64,000 nucleotides of DNA from NCBI GenBank assembly GCA_037039685.1, contig JAWNGF010000012.1, forward strand, positions 1,178,001-1,242,000, written 5' to 3'. The DNA is from Ceratobasidium sp. AG-K (lineage: Eukaryota; Basidiomycota; Agaricomycetes; Cantharellales; Ceratobasidiaceae). Below the pieces are notes generated by a model, which saw only the letters and a program-made list of their open reading frames with translations, ran no database searches and was not told the origin of the DNA. Position numbers and translations under genes: made by a program. This document shows positions 30,464 to 40,960 of this stretch, in pieces. Within the stretch, counting starts at the first letter, position 1, and each line of letters opens with the position of its first letter.

Positions 30464-33400
30464 GTGTGTGGAGAGACCAACGAACCAGTAATGGAAACAA
30501 TGTACCTTAGAGCTACCAGCGAATCAACAATTGTTTACACAAACATTACTGGAATCATGGAACCCATTGCTACTCTCATCAACTCGGGAGCATCAAGGAA
30601 CTTCATCGACATCACTTGGGCATGAAGAAACAACGTGGCTCTAATTGAACTGCCAACACCTAGAAAAATAATTGGAATCCAAGGGAAGGAACTGTCACAT
30701 CAAATCCGTTTCAAAGCAAATCTGGAATTTGAGTTACATGGGAAAAACTTCAAGCAAAACTTCTTCGCCATGCCTACTGGAGATACACACTCGATTCTGG
30801 GGTTAGAATGGCTAGAGAAAGCCAATCCAATAATCGATTGGTTATCAAAGGAAATTTCCTGGCGACCAGACAACATCCTTGGAAAAGCCGCAGAAATCGA
30901 GGACATACCCAAAGAATTCAAAGATTATGCAGAAGTCTTTAGTGAGGAAAAATTTAAACGGATACCGGACCATCGTCCATATGACTGTTGCATTGATCTA
31001 GTGGAAGGAGCAGAACTTCCTAAACCGGCTAGGCCAATCCCACTCTCACCCGCAGAATCCATAGCCCTCAGAAAGTACCTAGATGAGGAATTAGCGGCAG
31101 GCAAAATCTGACCAAGCAAGTCACCTGTAGCCGCAGCAACCTTCTTTGTCAAAAAGGGACAAGACCCAAAGGACCCAGAAAAACCTCCAGAACTCAGGTT
31201 GGTTCAACACTTCGGCCCAATCAACAAAATAACAAAAGATGACCGCTTCCCTATGCCACTAATGGAAGACCTCCTTGACAAAATCAAGGACGCAAAAATC
31301 TTTTCTAAAATAGACTTGCGTATGGGGTTCAACAACATCTGAGTTAAAGAAGGGGACGAATGGAAAACAGCATTTCGAACCAAGGAAGGCCTATTTGAAT
31401 ATATTGTCATGCCCTTTGGATTGAAAAACGCGCCGGCAACATTCCAACGATATATGAATCATATTTTCCATGACCTGATTGATATCTGTGTCATTGTTTA
31501 CATCAATGACATATTAATCTTCTCCAAAGACTGAAGCCAGCATGTGGAGGATGTTCGAAAGGTACTCAAAATCCTGTTGGACAACAACCTCTTTGCAAAA
31601 CTCCCAAAATGCGAATTCTTTGTCAAGAAACTTGTCTACACAGGGATAAATATCAGCGAGGAAGGAATATCTATGCAAGAGGAAAAGGTCAAAGCAATCA
31701 AGGAATGGAAGGAGCCAAGGACAGTCAAACAGGTCCAAGCCTTCCTAGGATTTGCAAACTTTTACAGGCAATTCGTACCAAACTTCAGCAGCCTGGCGAA
31801 ACCCTTAACCGTTCTAACAAGGAAGGACCACAAATGGAAATGGGAAGCAGAACAACAGGAGGCTTTTGATAACCTGAAGAAGGAGATATGCAAGGAACCA
31901 CTACTGCAACATCCAGACCCAACAAAACCTTACATATTGGAAACCAATGCAAGCGGCGTTGCTATGGGATCAATACTTTCTCAAAGACAAGACGACAGTT
32001 AATTACATCCCATTGCTTTCCTATCAAAATCCTTTAACGCTGCACAAATGAACTACAATGTTCATGACAAGGAATTGATGGCAATAGTGGAATCACTAAA
32101 ACACTGGCGGTTGCATCTAGAAGGAACAAGAGAACCAATAACAATCTACACCGATCACCGTAACCTGCAATACTGGAAGAAGGCAACTACATTTAACTGA
32201 CGTCACGCTCGATGGCATCAAATCCTAGCTTCCTACAACTTTGAAATAGTTTACTGTCCGGGGAACATGTCAACTAAGCCAGACCTACTATCCAGAAGAG
32301 CGGATCATAGCAAAATACCAACAGCAGAACAAATCATGATCAAAGAGGAACAGTTCAGAGGATTCGCCGGAGAAGTCAAGTCAGACATCATTGCGGATAT
32401 TAGAGAAGCACAAACTGAAGACGAGAGCATCAGGAAGATCATAGAATTGTGCAAAGACAAGGGAACCCTACCCAAATCTGTGCAACAAGGAATTAGGAAC
32501 TACAACTTCAAGGAAGACCTGCTCTGGATAGATGGGAAAATCTACGTGCCAGAAGACAAGGACACTAGGCTAAAAATTCTCAGATTACACCACGATTCAC
32601 CAATGGCAGGGCACCAGGGTCAAGCCTGAACGCTGGAGCTAATCTCAAGAAAATACTACTGGCCTGGACTTAAAGCAACAGTAAACAAATACGTTGACTC
32701 TTGTGAGCAGTGCCAAAGGGTGAAAGGAACAAAAAGCCAAGTACCACTAAAAGTACTCAAAATCCCAAACAGTCCATGGGAGGATATTGCATACGATTTC
32801 ATCGTAAAACTTCCAAAATCACAAGGCAATGACAGCATTCTAGTGGTGGTGGATCGATTCTCTCGCATGGCACACTTCATAGCCTGCAAAGAATCAACAA
32901 CTGCAGATCAACTTGCCGATCTTTTCCTGAAGAACGTTTGGAGGTTACATGGCTTCCCACGAAGTACAGTTTCAGACAGAGGAACAACTTTCAACAGCAA
33001 GTTCCTGAAGGCCCTCTACCAAAAAATCGGAACAAAACCAATGTTCAGCACGGCATATCATCCACAAACAGACGGAATAACGGAACAGATAAACCAGTGG
33101 ATAGAAGCATGGCTTCGCACATTTGTTAACTACAGGCAAGACAACTGGGCCGAACTACTTCCTATTGCAGAATTCTGCTACAACAACCAGCGACACGGGA
33201 TCACAGGAAAAACCCCATTCGAGATTGTCAACGGAAGAGAACCACTATGGAATGTTTTAAGAGAAGTTACCATGATTCCTGAAGCAAATAAAAAAGCGAA
33301 CAGCTGGCAGGAAGTATGGGACAAAGCTAAAGCAGCAATGGAATGGCACAGGAGAAAGGACACAGTGGAACACCAACCAAAATACAAAGAGGACGACCTT

Positions 33401-34330
33401 GTCTGGCTTTACGGACAAAACTTAAAGACAAACCATCCCAACAGGAAACTTGACAACAAGAAATACGGTCCGTTCAAGATCAAGAAAATCATATCAAGCC
33501 ACACCTACGAATTGGAGCTCCCAAAAACCATGAGAATACACCCTGTGTTCCACAGCGATCTTCTTAGTGCATACAGAAAGGACAAGAACTTTCACAGAAA
33601 CCAACCCCGACCACCGCCAATCACAACAGAAGAAGGAGAGGAAGAATACAAAGTGGAGAAAATCGTGGACTGGAAAGAAACAAAGGACGGGTTGTTCTAC
33701 AGGGTTAGATGGAAGGGTTATGATGAAAAAGAAGACACAGAACAATGGGCAGAGGATTTCAGTCACCTCGGAGTAATAATGAGGAAGTTCTTGAAGGACT
33801 TCCCCAACGCCCCAACACCGTCAAACTACAAGACAAGAAGTATTAAAGGGAGGGCGGAACGGGACGACAACACAACTTGCAGAACTTGCTCACATTCCAA
33901 CTCACACTACACACTTAAAGCCTTAAACCTTTTTTGCACACTATGCCTGCTGTCACCCGTGCCACCATTGCCAACAACCTTGTCTGTGTTCGTGACGGGC
34001 CAGCCTTCCAGACGGCCCGCATCCTTGACTTGGGAGCAGCCCTCTACGTCTTCAAGAGGTCCCAGCAGAGTCCAGGGCGGCTCCAATTCCGTGCCTCCGA
34101 CGACATCCTACACTCCAACCTGGGAGAGTTCGAATGAGTTGGCAAAAAGTGGCCAACACGCATGCAGCTCCAACGAAAGGACATCTACGTATGCCGAGGA
34201 TGCGCAGCCTTCCAGGTGTCCGAGGCCGTGTTGCTATCCATGCACAAGCTCGGGGTGGTCGAATGGGGACAGGAAGGTGCCTACAGCAGCAAATGGGTTC
34301 CAGGATACAAAGGCTGCCCTCCCACTCTGA
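30464..34330 (+). pseudogene. pol: Element F pol, seven in-frame stops, RT active site YIND
   Basis: Collinear with E pol throughout, in one frame. Stops are TGA at 30623, 31109, 31340, 31532, 32198 and 32627, and TAA at 32000. The six TGAs fall where E or C has arginine. The RT motif reads YIND (near 31502). The integrase zinc finger, core (AYDFIVKLP, VSDRGTTF) and chromodomain (YKVEKIVDWKE) are still readable. The segment from 32720 to 34330 has no stop, including the chromodomain and the tail overlapping ORF3. Confidence 0.88.
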
Positions 34331-34707
34331 GGCCTCGATGGGCTGACGCATGGGACAAGAACTTTGAAGCAGACTTGGTGGATTGGAGGATGGAGCGGGG
34401 ACACTACCAGAGGGAGAAGTTTGAATGGAAGCCATTCTGGTGGCAGGAGAAGAATGCAGACTTGTTGCAATGGGAGGAGGTCGAGCCGGACGTACGGCAA
34501 TGGGACAAGGACCATGTGGAGGAACAGGAGAGGATTCTGGACTGGTCCAAGGCCGACTGGACAAGGGAGGAGACATGGGAGGAATGGGAAAAGTTCTCGG
34601 ATGAGCCGGGTAATACTGTGTTCAATCCCATTGACCTGACCCTGGAGGAGGACGAGGGACTGGAGGAGTACATGCTTGCAAAGGGCAAGGATTGTGGGAT
34701 CCAGTAG
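33943..34707 (+). pseudogene. ORF3 of element F (254 codons, one stop)
   Basis: ATG at 33943 (MPAV) and the same 765-nt length as in C and E. A TGA at 34135-34137 replaces the TGG found in E. The remainder is open: RKDIYVCRGCAAFQVSEAV, Trp-rich half, GKDCGIQ end. Despite clear divergence from E, spacing, the CRGC motif and many Trp positions are kept. Confidence 0.75.
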
Positions 34708-34749
34708 AGCCTGTCCAGGTCCCCTAGACTGACTCTTAGGGGGGAGTAA

Positions 34750-35205
34750 TGTCGTGAGCTAGCTCTCTCCATCAGACTCGCCTGTTGTCTTGCCCGCCTG
34801 TGTTCTCTTTTGCTTTGTGTTTCTGTTTCTGTTTGCCGCGTTGCCACCTTCTTGTGGTTATTCTGTTACATTGTGTAACGCGGCTGTGCTTTGTACGAGT
34901 CATGTCTGTTCATACAACATGACCCACTTGGACACTCCTGACTGGCTGCTGTGTATGACTCGTGTGGCTGCGCCTATGTATGACTCAGCCTCTTTCTGAA
35001 TATATATAGAGGACCAACAAGCCTGGTAACCCCAGCTTGTTTTGTCTTGTCAAACATCCCCTCTGAGTGACACTTAGAACCACCCCTACCCTCAAGAGCC
35101 TACAGACACTTAAGTGTGTTGTGGTTCAAGAGGTCACTTAGGTCTTAGTGCCGTCCACTCTCCATTGCGGCTTGTCTCATAGCCACCTAGAAGACGCTTA
35201 CGACA
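34750..35205 (+). repeat. 3' LTR of element F
   Basis: 456 bp, TGTCGTGAGCTAGC to GCTTACGACA, preceded by AGGGGGGAG (34738-34746). It contains the TATATATAG box, AGCTTGTTTTGTC and the GTTACA-TTG-TGTAAC palindrome. The 5' partner is missing, so no duplication can be checked; the base run after it is TTGTC. Confidence 0.92.
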
Positions 35206-35787
35206 TTGTCCCAACCCCCATCCTCACTGCCTGTGGAGTCTTGGCCTCCAAGGTTTGGCTAGCATTGTGACACTTGTCGTCCATTGTACTATGCCCATTT
35301 TCCCTTGTACATTCTATCTACTTGGTGGAAGAGCAGGGGCTTTAAGGCCAATGCTAAAAAGGCTTGACCTAATGTCCCGACTTGGGTCAATTAGATGTAT
35401 AAAAGGTTAAGGGGTTTGACTTGGATAAGTCCTAGAACCCAAGGAAATGAGATAGTTAAGAGGATTGGATTGAGCAAGTCCTAATGGAGAGGAGGTCAAG
35501 CCTTGTTGTTAACTGGCTTGACCTCTGGGTTTATATACATGAGGGATCAGTGCCACGTCATCACCTATCAGTGTGAGAAAACCGAGTACAACTGATGATA
35601 AGCAAGATAAGAGATATGACTTGACATTCTGGAAGTTCCAGAAGCAGCACCAATATCAAATGAAAAGACAAAAGCATCACATGATACAAATTAAGCACCA
35701 AAGGACAATTGTACCAAAAAAGGAAAGTATTCGGAAAAAAGAATATAAAATCAGAATAAAATGTCTGAGCTTAGTCAGCTCATGACA
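35206..35787 (-). mobile_element. 5' LTR, PBS and leader of a D-type Gypsy element, truncated
   Basis: The LTR spans 35373-35787 (415 bp; minus strand TGTCATGAGC to CAAGTCGGGACA), with TATATAAA near 35537. After two T's, the PBS AGGTCAAGCCTT (35359-35370) is a perfect complement of 35493-35504 in the LTR, about 33 nt downstream of the TATA box. The leader continues to 35206, where the LTR of F cuts it. A short ATG-initiated frame in the leader may be the gag start but is too short to classify. Confidence 0.75.
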
Positions 35788-36871
35788 GGTCCCACTTCTC
35801 CTGGTAGAGGCGGTTGAGCTCCTCTTTGTGATGTTCTTGAAGGCACTTGAGTTCTGTCATTTGCCGTCTTGACCACTGTTCCTGCCTGTGGTCCAACCAT
35901 TTGTTGAGTTGCTTGATGCTCCACAATCCGCATTGGACAAGGCAGTAGGCCATGAGGACGTTGGCGTTGCATGGCATCAGGTTGGCTGGGGGGTGTGGTT
36001 CCATGTTGGCAATGCCATTGCCAACATTGGCAGTAAGGGCCTCAACATTTGCTTGGGCCTTGTCCCATGTGGCCTCCCATTCTTGTTCCACTCATTCAGC
36101 CTCCTCATTGGTGATATGGGGAGGGGCGGCAATGTTGTTCCCGTTCTCGCAACTCGGAGGTGCAGGGGGGCGTTTGACAACTTCCTCCCTGACATCTTCC
36201 ATTGGCTGTCCTGCCAGGTTGACATGGCCGCTTCTGTTGGCGCCTTTTGACCAGTTGATGGCGTTGAAGGGGGGATTGTCTCTTGGGTAAGTGCTTGTTG
36301 GGACTGGTAGATGTTTAAACTCACAGTCCATGGGCCATCCTGACTCAAAGTCTGTGGCGCATGGGCGCCACCAGATTCCATCCTCATTGCAGTGTCCATC
36401 AGTGAAGGCAAGGTGGGGGTCTTCCTCCCACTTGAACCACGTGTCCCCTTCCTGCTTGTAGCCTGTGTCACGGTTCCATGTGTCCACACTTCTGAGGACG
36501 ACATCATGGACTGTGAGGCCAATGCAACTGTGGCAGTGGTAGTACCTGCTGTGGCCAATGTTGGTTGGGTTGGATGGTTAGCTGTCAGGGTGGCTGACCC
36601 AGAGTAGGGAGCCAAGGCGGGGAATGATGAGGGACTTGCATTGTTTGTCCCACTTGATTGTTGCCTGCTCTTGCAGGGGAATATACCCCAATTGGACACC
36701 TGGTTCAAGTGACTCGGCAAGGGCCTTGGCCTTGTTAAGGGACAAGGGAGCAGTGTCCCGGTTGTCGACCACAAATTCGCCTGGTCCAGTGAGCTTGATG
36801 GCCTTTCCATAGGCCCTGGCTTTCTTGTAGGTGGCAACCTGGGAGAAGGCAGCAGTGCAAGCAGCAGGCAT
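35788..36871 (-). pseudogene. ORF3, long type, fragment next to the NACHT-WD40 gene
   Basis: ATG at 36871 (MPAACTAAF). The frame contains YYHCHSCIGLTVHDVV (the CxxC motif), DTGYKQEGDTWFKWEEDP, a Pro-rich linker and a Gln/Glu helix. It ends at LYQEKWD, where the D-type LTR begins. Stops are TAA near 36576 and TGA near 36091. It is closely related to 2-736. The +1 frame is open right across it and forms the tail of the NACHT-WD40 reading frame. Confidence 0.65.
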
Positions 36872-39800
36872 GTTTGGTACAAGGTAAAAGGATTTTTTGA
36901 AAGCTGGGGAGCGTTTGGCAGAGGACTAGTAGTTGTGCTGTCATCTGAGCCTGAGATGATGCGCATGCTGTTGGGCGAGAATGCAACCGACTTGACCCAG
37001 TGAGTGTGTCCCTCGAGCGGGTCAAGGAGAGCCTTGCCGGTTTGTGCATCCCACACCCGTATTGTCCTGTCAGAAGAGCCAGAGACAATGCGCATGCCGT
37101 CGGGCAAGAATGCAACCGACTTGACCCAGTGAGTGTGTCCCTCGAGCGGGTCGAGGAGAGCCTTGCCGGTTTGTGCATCCCACACCCGTATTGTGCTGTC
37201 ATGTGAGCCAGAGACAATGCGCATGCCGTCGGGCGAGAATGCAACCAAGCTGACTGATCTGCTGTGTCCCTCGAGCAGGTCGAGGAGAGCCTTGCCGGTT
37301 TGTGCATCCCACACCCGTATTGTGCTGTCATATGAGCCAGAGACGATGCGCATGCCGTCGGGCGAGAACCCAAGCGAGCTGTCAAAACCTCCTGCACTAA
37401 AAACTCCTAGAAGAGCCAGCTGCCGCCTACTTATCCCAGCTCCTTCCACCGTATTGAGTCCTGTTGCTCGTTGCATATAGTGGCCCATCACCGACTCTGA
37501 ATCTGACTTCGCCCCCGGCCAAGAGGCTAGCATTGAGATGTACAGATGTGCGGTGCTTCGCGATACATCGTTTGTCGCAAACATTGTTATAAACCGCCAT
37601 GCATCGTGAATCAGGTCCTTTGTCTCCTGCGGGGCGCTTTCCTCCTAGAGCCATAGGCGTTTCGTCAGTATCGCACTATTAGGTAGCTTAGCTGAACCAC
37701 CTTGCACCACAACTCCGCAGTTTCAAACATTAGTGCCCCAACGTTTATTTCTTTCTTCAGGTTCAGCACTTCCATCCATAGCAGCATTCGATCCGCCACG
37801 AACTTGTGGACCTTCTGTGAGCGCTCGGCTGACCGCCCACCTTGCTTCAGGTGGGTAGCCCAGTATCGGCACGCATACCATAGGTCTTGTAGAACTGAAT
37901 CCTGCACTCGCCTGGAGAGGCCTGGTACATCCTCATCGAAAACGTAGGACGATTCCAGCCCACAGATATTGAACTGACACTCGTTGTGATCAATCCGGTC
38001 GAAGCACAGCTCCGCCAAACGTCCATTATGCTCGTCACTCCGGCACATGTGCTGCTTGGATCGCTCTGGGTCCAGTATATAGTCCGGAAATGACGCATGG
38101 AGCGTAGTGACAACCTTGTCGGCGCCAGAAATATGAAGCACGGACCACAACGGTTCAAGTGCATCTTCCACCAGGCCTGGGTCTCCTAGTCCCAGAAGTC
38201 CAGCTATAACCGGGACGGTCAGCGGCTCCTGCGCGCAGACGATAGTGTCAAGAACTAGTCTCATCGTGTATATCTCCTTGTTGTTCAGCTCGGGACTAGT
38301 GAATGCGGAAGCAAGAATAGCGCTGTACAAGTCATCGATATCGTTGTTTGTTCCTGCAGATCCTGAGCTCTTCATTTCGAGCACTTCTCGTACTCGTCTT
38401 TGTCGACGTGAGGGTGAAGAAACAGATTTGATGTACCGGACGATGGTTGCAGCGTAAATAAAGAGCACACCTGCGCGCTCGACGAGGATGGTCACCTCGG
38501 TGTCGGAGACAGAGGTAGCAAGATTCAAAAGCTCCGTCTGGAGGTATATCTTGATGTCCTGCTTGACGATCGATGCCTCGAGCTCGTGAAGGATCAGTTT
38601 GGACTTTGTTTCCCCAATCTTCTCTCGGATCTGGGGCTCGGGGCGACTGGATACAAACACCTTGAGTGGCAGGTCCGTCGCTTTCCTAGCTAGAGCCTCG
38701 AGCAATAGTCCCATCGCCTGGCTATCTTCACATTCGTCCAGTGCATCAATGACTACTACAAGATGCTCTGGTAAGGCCGGAGCCGCTTTCCTCAAAGGAT
38801 CAATTATCAATCCCTGCAGCTGAATTGGGATCGCTTTTGTATGCAAGTCCGGATCGGCTTGTAGTGCCAAGGAAAGGGCGTGGTAAAAGGGACGAGACAA
38901 TCGGGCAAGTTGGTATGCGACTGTGGGAAGGATGAGCTTGATACTACGACATTCAGGTAGTAGTCGCGTGCAGAAGAAGCTTGCCCCAAGTTCGTGGGAT
39001 TGATCAAGTATTGCACATAGACTGCTGGCAATCGTGGTCTTGCCAGTGCCAGCCATACCATTCAGCCAGTACATGTTCTCCTGGCTCTTGTCATGTCGCC
39101 AGTGACTTAGGTCGGCAAGAACCTGCTTGCGAGTCTCGGGGGTGCACTCCTGGCGACCAACCTGGAGTGCCTCTGCAGAGTTGTAGCACGCTGATAACGA
39201 CGGCGCCAGCGATTTCAGGCGGTTTTCCTGATGTGCCAAGGTTAGGATGCACGAAACGAGAAATGACGAATCAATAACCCACACTTGCTTGTTCGTCGAC
39301 AATCTTCCACATAGTTAGGTCCACGTTCAACTTCATAGTAGTGAGCCCAAGGACAGTCATTCGATATAGAAATAGACCCACGTTTAGTCGTTTAAGGTGG
39401 CCTTGAATTCGCTGGTAGCATTTCATCACTTCGTCCAGGTCTTCCTCCGCTTCCGCAAGTCGCCTTGCTCTACGCCGGTCCTCCTTGGTCGATATCCGGT
39501 TCAGCTCGGTCTCGATCGCACTACAGGTATCGACGTTATTTTTCGCGCTGCTTACTATGGAAATCATATGCACGTGCATAGGTTGTTCATTCCCACTGCC
39601 ATAGTGGGGGGAACGTTGCCAGCAAAGTGGGTACTCAACATACTGAAAAGCTCCTCGAGTTCAGTCCTGAGTGCAGCATAGTCTGTTCGGGCATTTGCGA
39701 CATCCTGTGCAGTGATGCATATAAGCTGGATCCTGACTAAGCACTCTCAGGCAGACTAACCTCGTACATGCCGATCAGCCCGTCCAGCTCGTCCATCGCC

Positions 39801-40945
39801 AGCTTAAGTGGTCCGAACCCACTAGCGATACCACCCAGGAGCCGCCTGAATCCGTTGAAGGACTTCCAAGCGCCACTGCCAGCCGGAGTTGATTTAGTCT
39901 TTGCGGGGATAGGCGCAGGCATGGCCGAATGATTATCAACGGGAAGACTGGGCTTGGACTCGGGTGCAATTGCCACCATAGGTAAGGTTACTTGGGAATC
40001 CAGTAGTGAGGGAGTATATTGGTAAGTACCATCTGTATCCTCGTGCGCGGACACAATCATAGGTGCGGCAATGGGAGATGTAACCCGAGTATCCAATTTG
40101 GGGCGGGGCTGCTGGATTTCGTTAGCCTCACCTTCGTTTTGGGGATTCTGGAACGGTTCGGTGACCGTGGAGGCTGCGCGAGGAAGGGAAGTGGCGTCCA
40201 GGGGCTTATTATTGTCTTTCTCGCCTTCAACTAGGGAATGGGAAACAATATTGGCGTCCAAAGGAGCGCCGTGCATGCTTGGTAACAAATCACTAGTCTG
40301 GGTGAAAGCATTTTGTGGCTCGTCAGCCGCTGTCGGGATATCATTATTGCCCTCTTGAGCGAGCGCGGAGATCTGATTCGATGTGGGAAGGGAGGCTGGG
40401 GATGCAAAGCCTGGATCATAAGTTGATTCGGCGACTTCAGGACCTAGGGGTGAAACAATTGCCTGTGTGGCGGGGTTTTGACTATTATCTAAAGATCTGG
40501 AAATTGGGGTGGAAATTGGGGCTGGAATAGGCGGGTTATTTTGAATGTATGGTAGCGAGCAAGCAACTTGGGTTGTATAGTCCCCAGCTTCGATATCAGA
40601 CTCGGTAATAGGATCAGGGCTCAATGAGGCACCCTGAGCGATGGGAGAGCGGGTGAAGGTCGCCACAAGCGTGTCCAAAGGGCCTAGCGCTTGGCTAGAA
40701 TTCGATGGGGCTGGGATTTGGACATTGTCACCTCCGGTTTCTACTTGAGACTCGACATGCAATGATATCAGTTTGGCCCCAGATCCCGGAACAGGTGAAT
40801 GGGAATGAGCTCGCAGCGAGGGATAGGGCACTGGGTTTGTTTGCTCGGCGGGCAAAGAGCTAGTCAACAGCGTAGGACTGTTTTCAAAACTAAAGGTCTC
40901 CTTGACCTTTCCTTGAAAGCGCTTGAATTTTTCACGAAATGACAT
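35977..40945 (-). CDS. NACHT-WD40 STAND protein (HET-E/NWD type), WD40 array truncated and fused to retroelement sequence
   Basis: Five-exon model: 40945-39761, 39704-39644, 39554-39283, 39227-37701 and 37644 onward. All introns are GT-AG (56, 89, 55 and 56 nt) and the phases agree. The N-terminal 395 residues are Ser/Pro-rich and end in an amphipathic stretch (FRRLLGGIASGFGPLKLAMD). A helical segment leads to a NACHT NTPase with Walker A GMAGTGKTT and Walker B VVVIDALDEC, then winged-helix-like sequence. Exon 5 holds three complete WD40 units of 43 residues (IRVWDAQTGKALL) and the start of a fourth, which breaks near 36935. The frame then reads about 320 codons of retroelement sequence to 35977. 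Such proteins sense non-self or stress in fungi. Truncation to under four blades probably abolishes a normal propeller. The ATG at 40945 is preferred over the upstream TTG. Confidence 0.78.
36935..37390 (-). repeat. Near-identical WD40 repeat units (129-bp period)
   Basis: The segment coding for CxPDGMRIVSGS-type units repeats every 129 bp with very few base differences, including long identical runs such as the part coding IRVWDAQTGKALLDPLEG. This is more similar than selection on blade structure alone requires, and fits recent unit duplication or gene conversion as known for fungal NWD genes. Confidence 0.8.
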
Positions 40946-40960
40946 GACGCGGAGTTCCAA

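Noticed and set aside
35373..35787. A solo D-type LTR inserted into the ORF3 copy at 35788
   Set aside because: The flanks CCTAA and GGTCC do not match, and a PBS and leader follow the LTR, so it is the 5' end of a truncated element.
36935..37390. Regular 129-bp repeats as a possible CRISPR or satellite array
   Set aside because: They code in frame for WD40 units of a spliced eukaryotic gene; there are no unique spacers.
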